From NCBI RefSeq assembly GCF_023277745.1, contig NZ_CP086322.1:6448001-6512000 (forward strand): a stretch of DNA of 64,000 nucleotides. The letters are read 5' to 3'. A program made the position numbers and the translations under genes. Positions 38,120 through 48,439 of this stretch are shown here, piece after piece; position 1 is the stretch's first letter; each line of letters starts with the position of its first letter. The notes under the pieces were generated by a model, which was not told where the DNA came from, ran no database searches, and was given only the letters and a program-made list of their open reading frames with translations. This DNA is from Streptomyces halobius (GTDB taxonomy: Bacteria > Actinomycetota > Actinomycetes > Streptomycetales > Streptomycetaceae).

Positions 38120-38340
38120 CAAACCGGTCCGGAGCCGCCGTCCGGGCCCCACCCGAACCGGGCTGGAGCCGCCGTCCGGGTCCGCCCCAACCGGGCTGGA
38201 GTCGCCGTCCGGCCCCACCCGAACCAGCCCGGAATCGCCGTCCGGGTCCGTCCGAACCGACCCGGAATCGCCATCCGCCCCCGCCCGAACCGACCCGCAG
38301 CCGCCGTCCCGGCCCGCCCGAACCGGACCGTGCGCGCCGC
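38120..38340. repeat. 33-bp minisatellite between rpsT and lepA
   Basis: Units start at 38120, 38153, 38186, 38219, 38252, 38285 and 38318 (the last partial), exactly 33 bases apart. They share CCGAACCGG at the start and GCCGTCCGGG in the middle, with substitutions but no length changes. The period is 11 codons and the array is free of stops in more than one frame. In the lepA-aligned frame it reads as [15 protein letters not shown] units. The array is upstream of the accepted lepA start and is probably not translated. Confidence 0.9.
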
Positions 38341-38407
38341 TCATGGGACGATGGGGGAGACATCACAACCGAGTCCCGCCTACATGCGTTCACTGAATGG
38401 AACCTGC

Positions 38408-40282
38408 GTGCCCGCGACCCCTACGAACGTGCCGGAGCCGAGCCGTACCGAGCCGGCTCTCCTCCGTAACTTCTGCATCATCGCGCACATCGACCACGGC
38501 AAGTCGACGCTCGCCGACCGGATGCTCCAGCTGACCGGTGTCGTCGACCAGCGGCAGATGCGCGCGCAGTACCTCGACCGCATGGACATCGAGCGCGAGC
38601 GCGGCATCACGATCAAGTCCCAGGCGGTCCGGCTGCCCTGGAGCCCCAGTGAGGGCGAAGAGGGCAGTGGTACCACCCACATCCTCAACATGATCGACAC
38701 CCCGGGCCACGTCGACTTCACCTACGAGGTGTCCCGGTCGCTCGCCGCGTGCGAGGGCTGCATCCTCCTCGTCGACGCGGCTCAGGGCATCGAGGCGCAG
38801 ACCCTCGCCAACCTCTATCTGGCGATGGAGCACGACCTCGCGATCATTCCCGTCCTCAACAAGATCGATCTGCCGGCCGCCCAGCCCGAGAAGTTCGCCG
38901 CCGAGCTGGCGAACCTCGTCGGCTGCGACCCCGAGGACGTCCTGAGGGTCTCCGCCAAGACCGGCATCGGCGTTCCCGAGCTGCTGAACAAGGTCGTCCG
39001 GGAGGTGCCGCCCCCGGTCGGCGTCAAGGACAGCCCCGCCCGCGCGATGATCTTCGACTCCGTCTACGACGCCTACCGCGGCGTGGTGACGTATGTGAAG
39101 GTCGTCGACGGCACGCTGAACAAGCGTGAGCGGATCAGGATGATGTCCACCGGCGCCGCGCACGAGCTGCTGGAGATCGGCACCAACTCGCCGGAGATGA
39201 AGGCCGCCGACGGGCTGTCCGTCGGTGAGGTCGGCTATCTGATCACCGGCGTGAAGGACGTCCGCCAGTCCAAGGTCGGTGACACCATCACCCAGCTCAC
39301 CAAGGGGGCCGAGGAGCCGCTGGGCGGCTACAAGGACCCCAAGCCGATGGTGTTCTCCGGCCTGTATCCGCTGGACGGCTCGGACTACCCGGAGCTGCGT
39401 GAGGCGCTGGACAAGCTCCAGCTCAACGACGCCGCGCTGGTCTACGAGCCGGAGACCTCCGCGGCCCTCGGCTTCGGTTTCCGCGTCGGCTTCCTCGGCC
39501 TGCTGCACCTGGAGGTCATCCGGGAGCGCCTGGAGCGCGAGTTCGGCCTCGAACTGATCGCCACCGCGCCGAACGTGGTCTACCAGGTGGACATGGAGGA
39601 CGGGACCGAGTACACGGTCACCAACCCCAGCGAGTTCCCGGTCGGCAAGATCGACACGGTGCACGAGCCGGTCGTACGGGCCACCATCCTGGCGCCGAGC
39701 GAGTTCATCGGCGCGATCATGGAGCTGTGCCAGAACCGCCGCGGCACGTTGCTCGGTATGGACTACCTCTCCGAGGACCGCGTCGAGATCCGCTACACCC
39801 TGCCGCTCGCCGAGGTCGTCTTCGACTTCTTCGACCAGCTCAAGTCCAAGACCCGCGGCTATGCCTCGCTGGACTACGAGCCCACCGGCGAGCAGACCTC
39901 CGACCTCGTCAAGGTCGACATCCTGCTGCACGGCGACAAGGTCGACGCCTTCTCCGCGATCACCCACAAGGACAAGGCGTACGCCTACGGTGTGCGGCTG
40001 GTCGCCAAGCTGCGGGAGCTGATCCCGCGGCAGAACTTCGAGGTGCCGATCCAGGCCGCCATCGGCAGCCGGGTCATCGCCCGTGAGACGGTCCGTGCCA
40101 TCCGCAAGGACGTCCTCGCCAAGTGCTACGGCGGTGACATCTCCCGTAAGCGGAAGCTGCTGGAGAAGCAGAAGGAAGGCAAGAAGCGGATGAAGATGGT
40201 CGGCAGCGTGGAGGTCCCGCAGGAAGCCTTCATCGCGGTGCTGTCCTCGGACTCCTCGGGCGACGGGAAACCGAAGAAGTAG
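38408..40282 (+). CDS. lepA: Elongation factor 4 (LepA)
   Basis: This ribosome-bound translational GTPase has 624 residues from GTG 38408, beginning [21 protein letters not shown]1 is AHIDHGKST (26-34), G3 [12 protein letters not shown] and G4 NKIDLP. EF-G-like domains follow, then the unique C-terminal domain ending in [18 protein letters not shown]. In-frame ATG 38384 would add eight residues. The frame remains open through the 33-bp repeat array, but that part is not conserved. The ribosome-binding site is weak. A 14-bp hairpin ends the unit at 40466-40498. Confidence 0.97.
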   Translation: MPATPTNVPEPSRTEPALLRNFCIIAHIDHGKSTLADRMLQLTGVVDQRQMRAQYLDRMDIERERGITIKSQAVRLPWSPSEGEEGSGTTHILNMIDTPGHVDFTYEVSRSLAACEGCILLVDAAQGIEAQTLANLYLAMEHDLAIIPVLNKIDLPAAQPEKFAAELANLVGCDPEDVLRVSAKTGIGVPELLNKVVREVPPPVGVKDSPARAMIFDSVYDAYRGVVTYVKVVDGTLNKRERIRMMSTGAAHELLEIGTNSPEMKAADGLSVGEVGYLITGVKDVRQSKVGDTITQLTKGAEEPLGGYKDPKPMVFSGLYPLDGSDYPELREALDKLQLNDAALVYEPETSAALGFGFRVGFLGLLHLEVIRERLEREFGLELIATAPNVVYQVDMEDGTEYTVTNPSEFPVGKIDTVHEPVVRATILAPSEFIGAIMELCQNRRGTLLGMDYLSEDRVEIRYTLPLAEVVFDFFDQLKSKTRGYASLDYEPTGEQTSDLVKVDILLHGDKVDAFSAITHKDKAYAYGVRLVAKLRELIPRQNFEVPIQAAIGSRVIARETVRAIRKDVLAKCYGGDISRKRKLLEKQKEGKKRMKMVGSVEVPQEAFIAVLSSDSSGDGKPKK

Positions 40283-40420
40283 CACAGCCGAAGAAGTGGC
40301 GAAGTCGAAGGCGTAGCGAAGTCGACGAAAGAGCGCAGCCGAACGAGAAGCGCAGTCGGAGAAAAGCGAAGCCGAAGAAGAAGCAGCGGCGCCGAAGTCG
40401 CGGCACAAGTCGCAAGGGCG
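40283..40420 (+). repeat. Purine-rich degenerate repeat tract after lepA
   Basis: Variants of GCGAAGTCGAAG and GCCGAAGAAG recur about eight times, so the strand is strongly A/G biased. The tract follows directly on the Lys-rich end of lepA. No coding frame is supported. The rest of the 483-base gap holds the terminator at 40466 and the next promoter. Confidence 0.6.
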
Positions 40421-40465
40421 AGATTCCTCGCCAATCGGCATGTGTCACCACGTGTCACCGCAGAG

Positions 40466-40498
40466 CAGGGCGCCGGTCCCCGGAGGACCGGCGCCCTG
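40466..40498 (+). terminator. lepA terminator hairpin
   Basis: CAGGGCGCCGGTCC (40466-40479) pairs perfectly with GGACCGGCGCCCTG (40485-40498), a 14-bp stem with a five-base loop and no U-tract. Confidence 0.7.
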
Positions 40499-40676
40499 TC
40501 GGCTGTCCGGGTGCGCGCCGTGGGCGGACACGGAGCGTGGCGCGGTGGTTCCCGTACAGTTCGAGTTGCGGGCGTGAGCTGCGGTTTTATGCTCAGTGCC
40601 GGGGAGTTTCGGGAGACGCGAGTGTCACGTGCGCCTTTCGCAGCGGTCACATCGTGAACGAGTCGGCCACAGACTC

Positions 40677-40735
40677 TTACGCACCGGCGAAACGCGCTCT
40701 ACTCTGATCACTGCTCAAAGGTTACTCGCGAGTCA
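40677..40735 (+). promoter_or_regulatory. Promoter and operator-like palindrome of the acyl-CoA synthetase gene
   Basis: TTACGC (40677-40682) and TACTCT (40700-40705) are 17 bases apart. About 10 bases past the presumed start site lies TTACTCGCGAGTCA (40722-40735), a 14-base inverted repeat with a perfect ACTCGCGAGT core. A dimeric repressor, for example a TetR- or GntR-type fatty-acid regulator, would block the promoter from there. The regulator is not encoded nearby and its identity is not known. Confidence 0.45.
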
Positions 40736-40765
40736 CCAGCAACGAAGCGGGCCCCGGAGGATGCC

Positions 40766-42655
<1,890 letters not shown>

Positions 42656-42784
42656 CGCACGCCCGCCCGGCGCCTTACGAGCCTGAGCAGGCCCTATGGG
42701 CGGAGCCGTTGCCACGGGGTGGTGCGGAGTGGTGAGAGCCGCTTCCGTGCCGCCCCGTAGGTGCGTGGCTCGGTACCCGTACCA

Positions 42785-42802
42785 CCCAGTGACGTTACTG
42801 GG
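42785..42802. promoter_or_regulatory. 18-bp near-perfect palindrome upstream of the PP2C gene
   Basis: CCCAGTGACGTTACTGGG has 6-bp perfect arms, and 16 of 18 positions obey dyad symmetry. It lies 170 bases before the phosphatase start in a 316-base gap that otherwise shows nothing I can call. The compact form with no loop-friendly centre suggests a protein-binding site rather than a terminator. Confidence 0.45.
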
Positions 42803-42971
42803 CGGCTGCCCGTCCGGGCGCACCGCGCGTCGGCCAACTCCCGTGGCGCGTCAGCCGAATCGTCCGTCGCGGCCACCCACTTCGGTGACTCGACGCTTAT
42901 GGCTGCCCTCTGTCTGTCACCCTGTCGGTGGCGCATCCGGCGCTGTAGCGGAGCTGCTCGGGAGTTGGTCA

Positions 42972-45122
42972 ATGAGGACGACAACTTCGGTTCATCGGGA
43001 CGACGTCGCGAGGGCGACGGCCGGCGGGCGCTGTTGCGGCGGCTGCGGTGCGGGCACCCCGGGCGGCCCGGTCCGCTCCCTGCGGGTCAGCCTGCCCGGG
43101 GACCCGCGGGCCGCCTCCGCCGCCCGGCAGTTCGTCCGGGCCGCGTTCGCCGACTGGTCCGCTCAGGGGCTACCCGGCGCCGAGGGCCTCACCGACCGGC
43201 TCGCGGACGAAGCGGTGCTGCTGGTCAGCGAGTTGGTCACCAACGCCGTGGTGCACGCCGGCACCGCCGTCGAACTGCGCTGCCGGCTGGAGGAGGCGGG
43301 GCACCGGCCGGAGCAGGTGGCGTACCCGGAGGACTCCGCGGAGCCGGACGCGTCCCCCGGCTTCGTACCGGGCGCGGACGACCCGGACGACACTCTCCCG
43401 GACTCTGTCCGGGGGGACCTCCATCGCGCGGGCGTCGTCATCGAGGTCTCCGATCACCACTCCGCACGCCCGGTGCGCGGACACGAGGCCGGCGAGGGCG
43501 GCGCAGCCTCCGAAAGCGGCGGCCACGGCCTGCAGTTGGTCGGCGCGGTCGCCGAGTCCTGGGGCATCACCTACCGCCACGCCATGAAGACCGTCTGGTT
43601 CCGGCTGCCCGCGGGCGCCCCCGAGGGCGGCGTTCGGCCCGAGCTGGAGGCCGACTTCGACAGCCAGCTGCTGCAGCACGGCCTGCGCGCCGCCGAGCTC
43701 CTCGCCCCGGCACCGCGCCGCGCCACCCGCGGGAACCGCGACGCCGGCTGGATCGACCAGGGGGCCCTCTCCTTCCTCGCCGAGGCGTCCGACCTGCTCT
43801 CCGGCCAGCTCGACGCCGATCAGGTGGCCTCCCTCGCCGCCCAGTTGACCGTGCCGCGGCTCGCCGACTGGTGCGCGGTATGGCTCTATGACGACGGCGA
43901 CGGCGGCGCGCCCGGACGTGGTATAGCCGGGGACGCCGGGACGCAGCGGCTCGCTCGCGTCTGGCACTCCCACGAGAGCCTGATCGATTCGCTGCGGACG
44001 GCCCTGGAGAAGCAGCCGCCGGTGACGGCGGACAGCGGTACCGGCGGCCTCGGCAGCACACCGACCGCGACCGCTTGGCCCTGGCCGCACGATCCGGGCG
44101 GTTACGAGCCCGGCGGCGCGGCCCTGGCCTGCCCCCTGGAGGCCGGCGGCCGCCGGCTCGGCACCCTGCTGCTCGGCCGGTCCGGTCTGCCGCGCTTCCC
44201 CGACGAGGTCCTCGGCCTGGTCGAGGACCTGTGCCGCCGGGTCGCCCGCGCCGTCGCCACCGCCCGCGCCTACCGCCACCAGGAGCGCATCAGCCAGGTC
44301 CTGCAGCGCCGCCTGCTGCCCCCGGGCCGCGCGCTGGTGCCCGGCGTGGCGTCGGCGGTCGTCTACGAGCCGCGCGAGGGCGCCTGGGCGGGCGGCGACT
44401 TCTGGGATCTCTTCGAGGCCGGTGACGGCCGCTGGTGCTTCGCGCTCGGTGATGTCTGCGGCAGCGGCCCCGAGGCGGCCGCGGTGACCGGCCTGGCCCG
44501 GCCCGTACTGCGGATGCTGGCCCGCGACGGTTTCAACGTCTCCGAGGTGCTGGACCGGCTCAACAGGACCATGGCGCGGGAGGCCGCGGACTCCGTCGCG
44601 GCCGTCGCGGCGGCGGTGGCGGCGGCCGGGGCCGGCGCGGAGGCGCCCGTCGAACTCCGTGACGAGGGTGAACAGGCCCGCTTCCTGTCCCTCCTCTACG
44701 GTGAGATCGTCCCGTACCAGGGCGGCTCCGGCGGCGCCCGCTGCACCCTCGCCAGCGCCGGCCACCCGCTGCCGCTGGTACTGGGCGTGGACGGCGCGGT
44801 CCGGGTCGCCGCGGCGCCGCAGATGCTGCTGGGAGTGGTCGAGGACGCCTCGTACGTCAGCGAGTCGTTCGACCTCTGCCCCGGCGAGACGCTGCTGTGC
44901 GTGACGGACGGGGTGACCGAGCGCCGCTCGGGACGGCACCAGTTCGACGACGAGGACGGCCTGGCCAAGGCCCTCGCCGCCACCGCCGGCCGGGGCGCCA
45001 CCGCCATCGCGGAACATCTCCGCAACGCCGTCCACGCCTTCGCCCCGAATCCGCCCGACGACGACCTGGCCCTGCTGGTCCTCCAGGCGGCGGCGAAGGA
45101 GACGGCGAACAGGGCACCGTAG
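42972..45122 (+). CDS. PP2C (SpoIIE-type) phosphatase with ATPase and GAF domains
   Basis: This is a 716-residue signalling protein. Residues about 40-215 form a HATPase anti-sigma-like domain (LVSELVTNAVVHAG, GHGLQLVGAVAESWG). The middle (about 260-435) resembles a GAF sensor. The C-terminal half is a SpoIIE/PP2C phosphatase (EPREGAWAGGDFWDLFEAGD, FALGDVCGSGPEAAAVTGLA, LLCVTDGVTERR, PPDDDLALLVLQ). Such proteins dephosphorylate or inhibit anti-anti-sigma factors of stress and development sigma cascades; Streptomyces has dozens. The N-terminal residues 18-30 contain a Cys cluster (CCGGCGAG). The ATG has GGGAG eight bases upstream. No cognate sigma or anti-sigma gene is adjacent. Confidence 0.9.
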   Translation: MRTTTSVHRDDVARATAGGRCCGGCGAGTPGGPVRSLRVSLPGDPRAASAARQFVRAAFADWSAQGLPGAEGLTDRLADEAVLLVSELVTNAVVHAGTAVELRCRLEEAGHRPEQVAYPEDSAEPDASPGFVPGADDPDDTLPDSVRGDLHRAGVVIEVSDHHSARPVRGHEAGEGGAASESGGHGLQLVGAVAESWGITYRHAMKTVWFRLPAGAPEGGVRPELEADFDSQLLQHGLRAAELLAPAPRRATRGNRDAGWIDQGALSFLAEASDLLSGQLDADQVASLAAQLTVPRLADWCAVWLYDDGDGGAPGRGIAGDAGTQRLARVWHSHESLIDSLRTALEKQPPVTADSGTGGLGSTPTATAWPWPHDPGGYEPGGAALACPLEAGGRRLGTLLLGRSGLPRFPDEVLGLVEDLCRRVARAVATARAYRHQERISQVLQRRLLPPGRALVPGVASAVVYEPREGAWAGGDFWDLFEAGDGRWCFALGDVCGSGPEAAAVTGLARPVLRMLARDGFNVSEVLDRLNRTMAREAADSVAAVAAAVAAAGAGAEAPVELRDEGEQARFLSLLYGEIVPYQGGSGGARCTLASAGHPLPLVLGVDGAVRVAAAPQMLLGVVEDASYVSESFDLCPGETLLCVTDGVTERRSGRHQFDDEDGLAKALAATAGRGATAIAEHLRNAVHAFAPNPPDDDLALLVLQAAAKETANRAP

Positions 45123-45186
45123 GGCGCCGTAGGGCGCCGTCAGCGGGCGGAACGATTCCGCCCCCGCATGACGGACAATGGACCCC

Positions 45187-46419
45187 ATGCCTTCCGCACT
45201 GCCTGATGGTGAGCCGATGCCCGAGGACGGGGCGCTGCCCGGTCCTGCGCTGACGGGGGCGGCCGAGCGGCCCCTCGGCTTCTATCTGCACGTGCCGTAC
45301 TGCGCGACCCGCTGCGGCTACTGCGATTTCAACACCTACACCGCGAGCGAGCTGCGCGGTTCCGGCGGCGCCCTGGCCTCCCGCGACAACTATGCCGGGA
45401 CGCTCGTCGAGGAGATCCGCCTGGCCCGCAAGGTACTCGGCGACGACCCCCGCCCCGTCGAGACGGTCTTCGTCGGCGGCGGCACCCCTACGCTCCTCCC
45501 CGCCGCCGACCTCGCCCGGATGCTGGCCGCCCTGCGCGACGAATTCGGCCTCGCCCCGGACGCCGAGATCACCACCGAGGCCAATCCCGAGTCCGTCGAC
45601 CCGCGCTACCTGGAGGAGCTGCTCGCGGGCGGTTTCAACCGCGTCTCCTTCGGCATGCAGAGCGCACGGCAGCACGTCCTCAAGATCCTCGACCGTACGC
45701 ACACCCCGGGCCGCCCCGAGGCATGCGTCGCCGAGGCCCGCACCGCCGGTTTCGACCACATCAACCTCGACCTGATCTACGGCACCCCCGGCGAGACCGA
45801 CGACGACTGGCGCGCCTCCCTGGACGCCGCCCTCGACGCCGGCCCCGACCACATCTCCGCCTACGCCCTGATCGTCGAGGAGGGCACCCAGCTCGCCCGC
45901 CGGATCCGCCGTGGCGAGGTCCCGATGACCGACGACGATGTGCACGCCGACCGCTACCTGATCGCCGAGGAGGCCCTGTCGGGGGCCGGTTTCCGCTGGT
46001 ACGAGGTCTCCAACTGGGCCACCAGCGAGGCCGCCCGCTGCCGCCACAACGAGCTGTACTGGACCGGCGCGGACTGGTGGGGCGCGGGCCCCGGCGCGCA
46101 CAGCCATCTCGGCGGCGTGCGCTGGTGGAACGTGAAGCACCCCGGCGCGTACGCCCAGGCCCTGGAGGACGGCCGCTCCCCGGGCGCGGGCCGCGAAATC
46201 CTGACGGCCGAGGACCGCCGCGTGGAACGCATCCTGCTGGAGCTCCGCCTGGCGGACGGCTGCCCGCTGTCCCTCCTCGCCCCCGCGGGGGCGCGCGCGG
46301 CGGAGCGTGCGCTGGCCGACGGGCTGCTGGACGCGGGGCCGTACGAGGCCGGGCGGGCGGTTCTGACGCTGCGGGGGCGGTTGTTGGCTGACGCGGTGGT
46401 GCGGGATCTGGTGGACTGA
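45187..46419 (+). CDS. hemW: HemW, radical-SAM haem chaperone (HemN-like)
   Basis: The protein has 410 residues. The radical-SAM cysteines C39, C43 and C46 are in VPYCATRCGYCDFNTYT, which lacks the extra Cys of true HemN. FVGGGTPTLL, TEANPES, GFNRVSFGMQS and NLDLIYGTPGET follow. The conserved RCRHNELYWTGADWWGAGPGA region and a C-terminal winged-helix domain fit HemW, a haem-binding protein rather than a coproporphyrinogen oxidase. I use ATG 45187; ATG 45178 is an alternative. A GACAAT hexamer ends seven bases before 45187. lepA-hemW-hrcA-dnaJ is a common bacterial order, with two extra genes here. Confidence 0.93.
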   Translation: MPSALPDGEPMPEDGALPGPALTGAAERPLGFYLHVPYCATRCGYCDFNTYTASELRGSGGALASRDNYAGTLVEEIRLARKVLGDDPRPVETVFVGGGTPTLLPAADLARMLAALRDEFGLAPDAEITTEANPESVDPRYLEELLAGGFNRVSFGMQSARQHVLKILDRTHTPGRPEACVAEARTAGFDHINLDLIYGTPGETDDDWRASLDAALDAGPDHISAYALIVEEGTQLARRIRRGEVPMTDDDVHADRYLIAEEALSGAGFRWYEVSNWATSEAARCRHNELYWTGADWWGAGPGAHSHLGGVRWWNVKHPGAYAQALEDGRSPGAGREILTAEDRRVERILLELRLADGCPLSLLAPAGARAAERALADGLLDAGPYEAGRAVLTLRGRLLADAVVRDLVD

Positions 46420-46442
46420 TGCTCGAACGAGTGAACCGATGC

Positions 46443-46461
46443 GAGGGGCCTGTGGCCCCTC
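46443..46461. terminator. Short hairpin between hemW and DUF3097 genes
   Basis: GAGGGGCC (46443-46450) pairs with GGCCCCTC (46454-46461) across a TGT loop, between convergent genes. Confidence 0.55.
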
Positions 46462-46540
46462 CTAGGGTGCTCCCAGCCTGTGCCGCTGGAACTCCTCGGC
46501 CTTGAGCTGGACACCAGCAAGTTCGGCACACTTCCCGGCG

Positions 46541-47374
46541 TCAGGCCGCACTCCCGACCGTAACAAAATCAATCAACTCCTCCACCCGCCCGAGGAGTTG
46601 CGGCTCTAGATCCCGGTACGACCGCACACCCGACAGAATCCGCTGCCACGCCGCCCCCGTGTTCTCCGGCCAGCCCAGCGCCCGGCACACCCCCGTCTTC
46701 CAGTCCTGCCCGTGCGGGACGGACGGCCAGGCCGGAATGCCGACCGAAGACGGCTTCACCGCCTCCCACACATCGATGTACGGGTGCCCGACGACCAGCA
46801 CATGCGCGTCCGTGACCGACGCCGCGATCCGCGACTCCTTCGAGCCGGGTACGAGGTGGTCCACCAGCACCCCCAGCCGGGCATCAGGACCCGGGGAGAA
46901 GGACCGGACGATCGCCGGGAGGTCGTCGATGCCCTCCAGGTACTCCACGACGACGCCCTCGACGCGCAGGTCGTCGCCCCAGACGCGCTCGACCAGGTCC
47001 GCGTCGTGCCGCCCCTCGACGTAGATGCGGCCGGCCCGCGCGACCCGGGCGCGGGCGCCGGGGACGGCCACCGAGCCGGAGGCGGTGCGCCGCGGGCGGT
47101 GCTGTCGTGGCGGGGCCGAGGGCCGCACGAGGGTGACGACCCGGCCCTCCAGGAGGAAGCCGCGCGGTTCCATGGGGAAGGTCCGGTGTTTGCCGAAGCG
47201 GTCCTCAAGCGTCACGGTCGGGCCCTGCGCGGTCTTCTCGCAGCGGATCACCGCCCCGCAGAAGCCCGAGGTCACCTCCTCGACCACGAGATCAGGCTCG
47301 GCCGCCACCTCCGGCGCCGGCCGCTGCTTCTTCCAGGGCGGGGTGAGGTCGGGGCTGTATCGGTTGGTGTGCAT
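46541..47374 (-). CDS. DUF3097 family protein, possible Toprim-like fold
   Basis: This 277-residue actinobacterial protein starts MHTNRYSPDLTPPWKKQRP and contains SGFCGAVIRCEKTAQG, EDRFGKHRTFPMEPRGFLLEG and GRIYVEGRHDADLVERVWGD. The last segment and the later LGVLVDHLVPGS recall the conserved Glu and Asp of Toprim domains, so nucleic-acid action is possible, though this is my inference. It is cytoplasmic with no membrane segments. It is transcribed convergent to hemW and follows the MBL hydrolase gene on the same strand after about 87 bases, so the two may share a promoter. Confidence 0.85.
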   Translation of the reverse strand: MHTNRYSPDLTPPWKKQRPAPEVAAEPDLVVEEVTSGFCGAVIRCEKTAQGPTVTLEDRFGKHRTFPMEPRGFLLEGRVVTLVRPSAPPRQHRPRRTASGSVAVPGARARVARAGRIYVEGRHDADLVERVWGDDLRVEGVVVEYLEGIDDLPAIVRSFSPGPDARLGVLVDHLVPGSKESRIAASVTDAHVLVVGHPYIDVWEAVKPSSVGIPAWPSVPHGQDWKTGVCRALGWPENTGAAWQRILSGVRSYRDLEPQLLGRVEELIDFVTVGSAA

Positions 47375-47461
47375 GGGGACCTGCTTCTCGGGGCCGGGTG
47401 GCTGGGTCGGGACCTGAAGGAAGGTATCGGGGACCTGAGGAACGTAAGAGGAAACGGCTCC

Positions 47462-48211
47462 TCAGGCGCGGGACACGCCGAAGCGTTCGGCCAGCGCGTC
47501 GCGTTGCTCACGGACGAAACGGGCATTCACCACGGCGCCGTGCCCCGGCACATACACCGCGTCCTCGCCACCGAGCGCCAGCAGCCGGTCCAGCGCCCCG
47601 GGCCACTGGTGGGGCAGCGCGTCGAGCCCCACGTCCGGCTCGCCGGACTCCTCGACCAGGTCGCCGCAGAAGACGATCTCCCGGTCGCCGCCCCGGCCCG
47701 GCACCAGCACCGCCAGATCGTGCGCCGTGTGACCGGGGCCGACATTGGCGAGCAGCACCTGCCGGCCGCCGAGATCGACGGTCAGCTGGCCATGGACATG
47801 ATGGTGCGGGCGGACCACCAGATCGGCGGCCTCCGTCGCGGCGTCCCGGTCGACGCCATGGCGCATGGCGTCATATCGCAGCTCCTCCCGGTGGCGCCGC
47901 AGCAGATCGGCCAGGCCGGCCGCGCCGAACACCTCCACGCCCGCGAACGCGGCGGTACCCAGCACATGATCGAAATGCGGGTGGGTGAGCGCGACATGCG
48001 TCACATCCCGGCCCAGCACCCCGCGGATAGCGCGCCGCAGATCCGCGCCGTCGCGGACGGTCGCGCCGGTGTCGACGATCATGACACCGGCCGCTCCGGC
48101 GATCACCCCGACCGTCTCGTCCCAGCCGGGCATCCGGCGCCGGGCCACACCGTCACCGAGCTGTTCCCAGCCGGCCTCTTCCCAACCGGTCGTTTCCCCA
48201 GCAGTGTGCAT
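47462..48211 (-). CDS. Metallo-beta-lactamase fold hydrolase
   Basis: This 249-residue protein has the zinc motif THPHFDHVLG around residue 77, later VGPGHTAHDLAV and FCGDLVEE, and a terminal VPGHGAVV; all zinc ligands of a class B-like MBL hydrolase are in place. The substrate is unknown; relatives include glyoxalase II-like and quorum-lactone hydrolases. There is no signal peptide. The gene is divergent from hrcA, with its ATG at 48211 about 230 bases from the hrcA start, and upstream of the DUF3097 gene on the same strand. Confidence 0.88.
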   Translation of the reverse strand: MHTAGETTGWEEAGWEQLGDGVARRRMPGWDETVGVIAGAAGVMIVDTGATVRDGADLRRAIRGVLGRDVTHVALTHPHFDHVLGTAAFAGVEVFGAAGLADLLRRHREELRYDAMRHGVDRDAATEAADLVVRPHHHVHGQLTVDLGGRQVLLANVGPGHTAHDLAVLVPGRGGDREIVFCGDLVEESGEPDVGLDALPHQWPGALDRLLALGGEDAVYVPGHGAVVNARFVREQRDALAERFGVSRA

Positions 48212-48329
48212 ACCGAGACGCTAGCTCTCTCGCGATAGCGTTGCCTGATGGCTGCCGCGCGGACCGGTGTTTCCCGGCCCGTCACACGTAGTCGGCCGGT
48301 TCCGGGGCAAGTACTGGGTACGGCCGGCC

Positions 48330-48360
48330 TTGCCGTTGCCGTGCTACCCGGCCGTACACT
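48330..48360 (+). promoter_or_regulatory. hrcA-dnaJ promoter
   Basis: TTGCCG (48330-48335) and TACACT (48355-48360) have 19-base spacing. The inferred start site falls at the upstream edge of the CIRCE operator. Confidence 0.5.
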
Positions 48361-48369
48361 GGCTCCGGG

Positions 48370-48398
48370 CCTGGCACTCGGCCCGTGTGAGTGCCAGG
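48370..48398 (+). promoter_or_regulatory. CIRCE heat-shock operator
   Basis: The arms CCTGGCACTC and GAGTGCCAGG (10 bp, perfect) are separated by exactly nine bases, the defining CIRCE geometry. HrcA binds it to repress; the gene just downstream encodes HrcA, so this is autoregulation of hrcA-dnaJ. Confidence 0.93.
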
Positions 48399-48439
48399 CG
48401 GGACACTATCGGCGGACGACCGGACTGGAGGTGCGCAGG

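Noticed and set aside
38012..38407. Extended LepA N-terminus read through the 33-bp repeats
   Set aside because: LepA homologues begin at MPATP-like sequence and the repeat peptide is not conserved; the open frame follows from the 33-base period lacking stops.
46480..46563. 28-codon frame (VPLELLGLELDTSKFGTLPG...) between hemW and the DUF3097 gene
   Set aside because: Protein-like but overlaps the opposite gene, has no ribosome-binding site and matches nothing I recognise; possibly a remnant.
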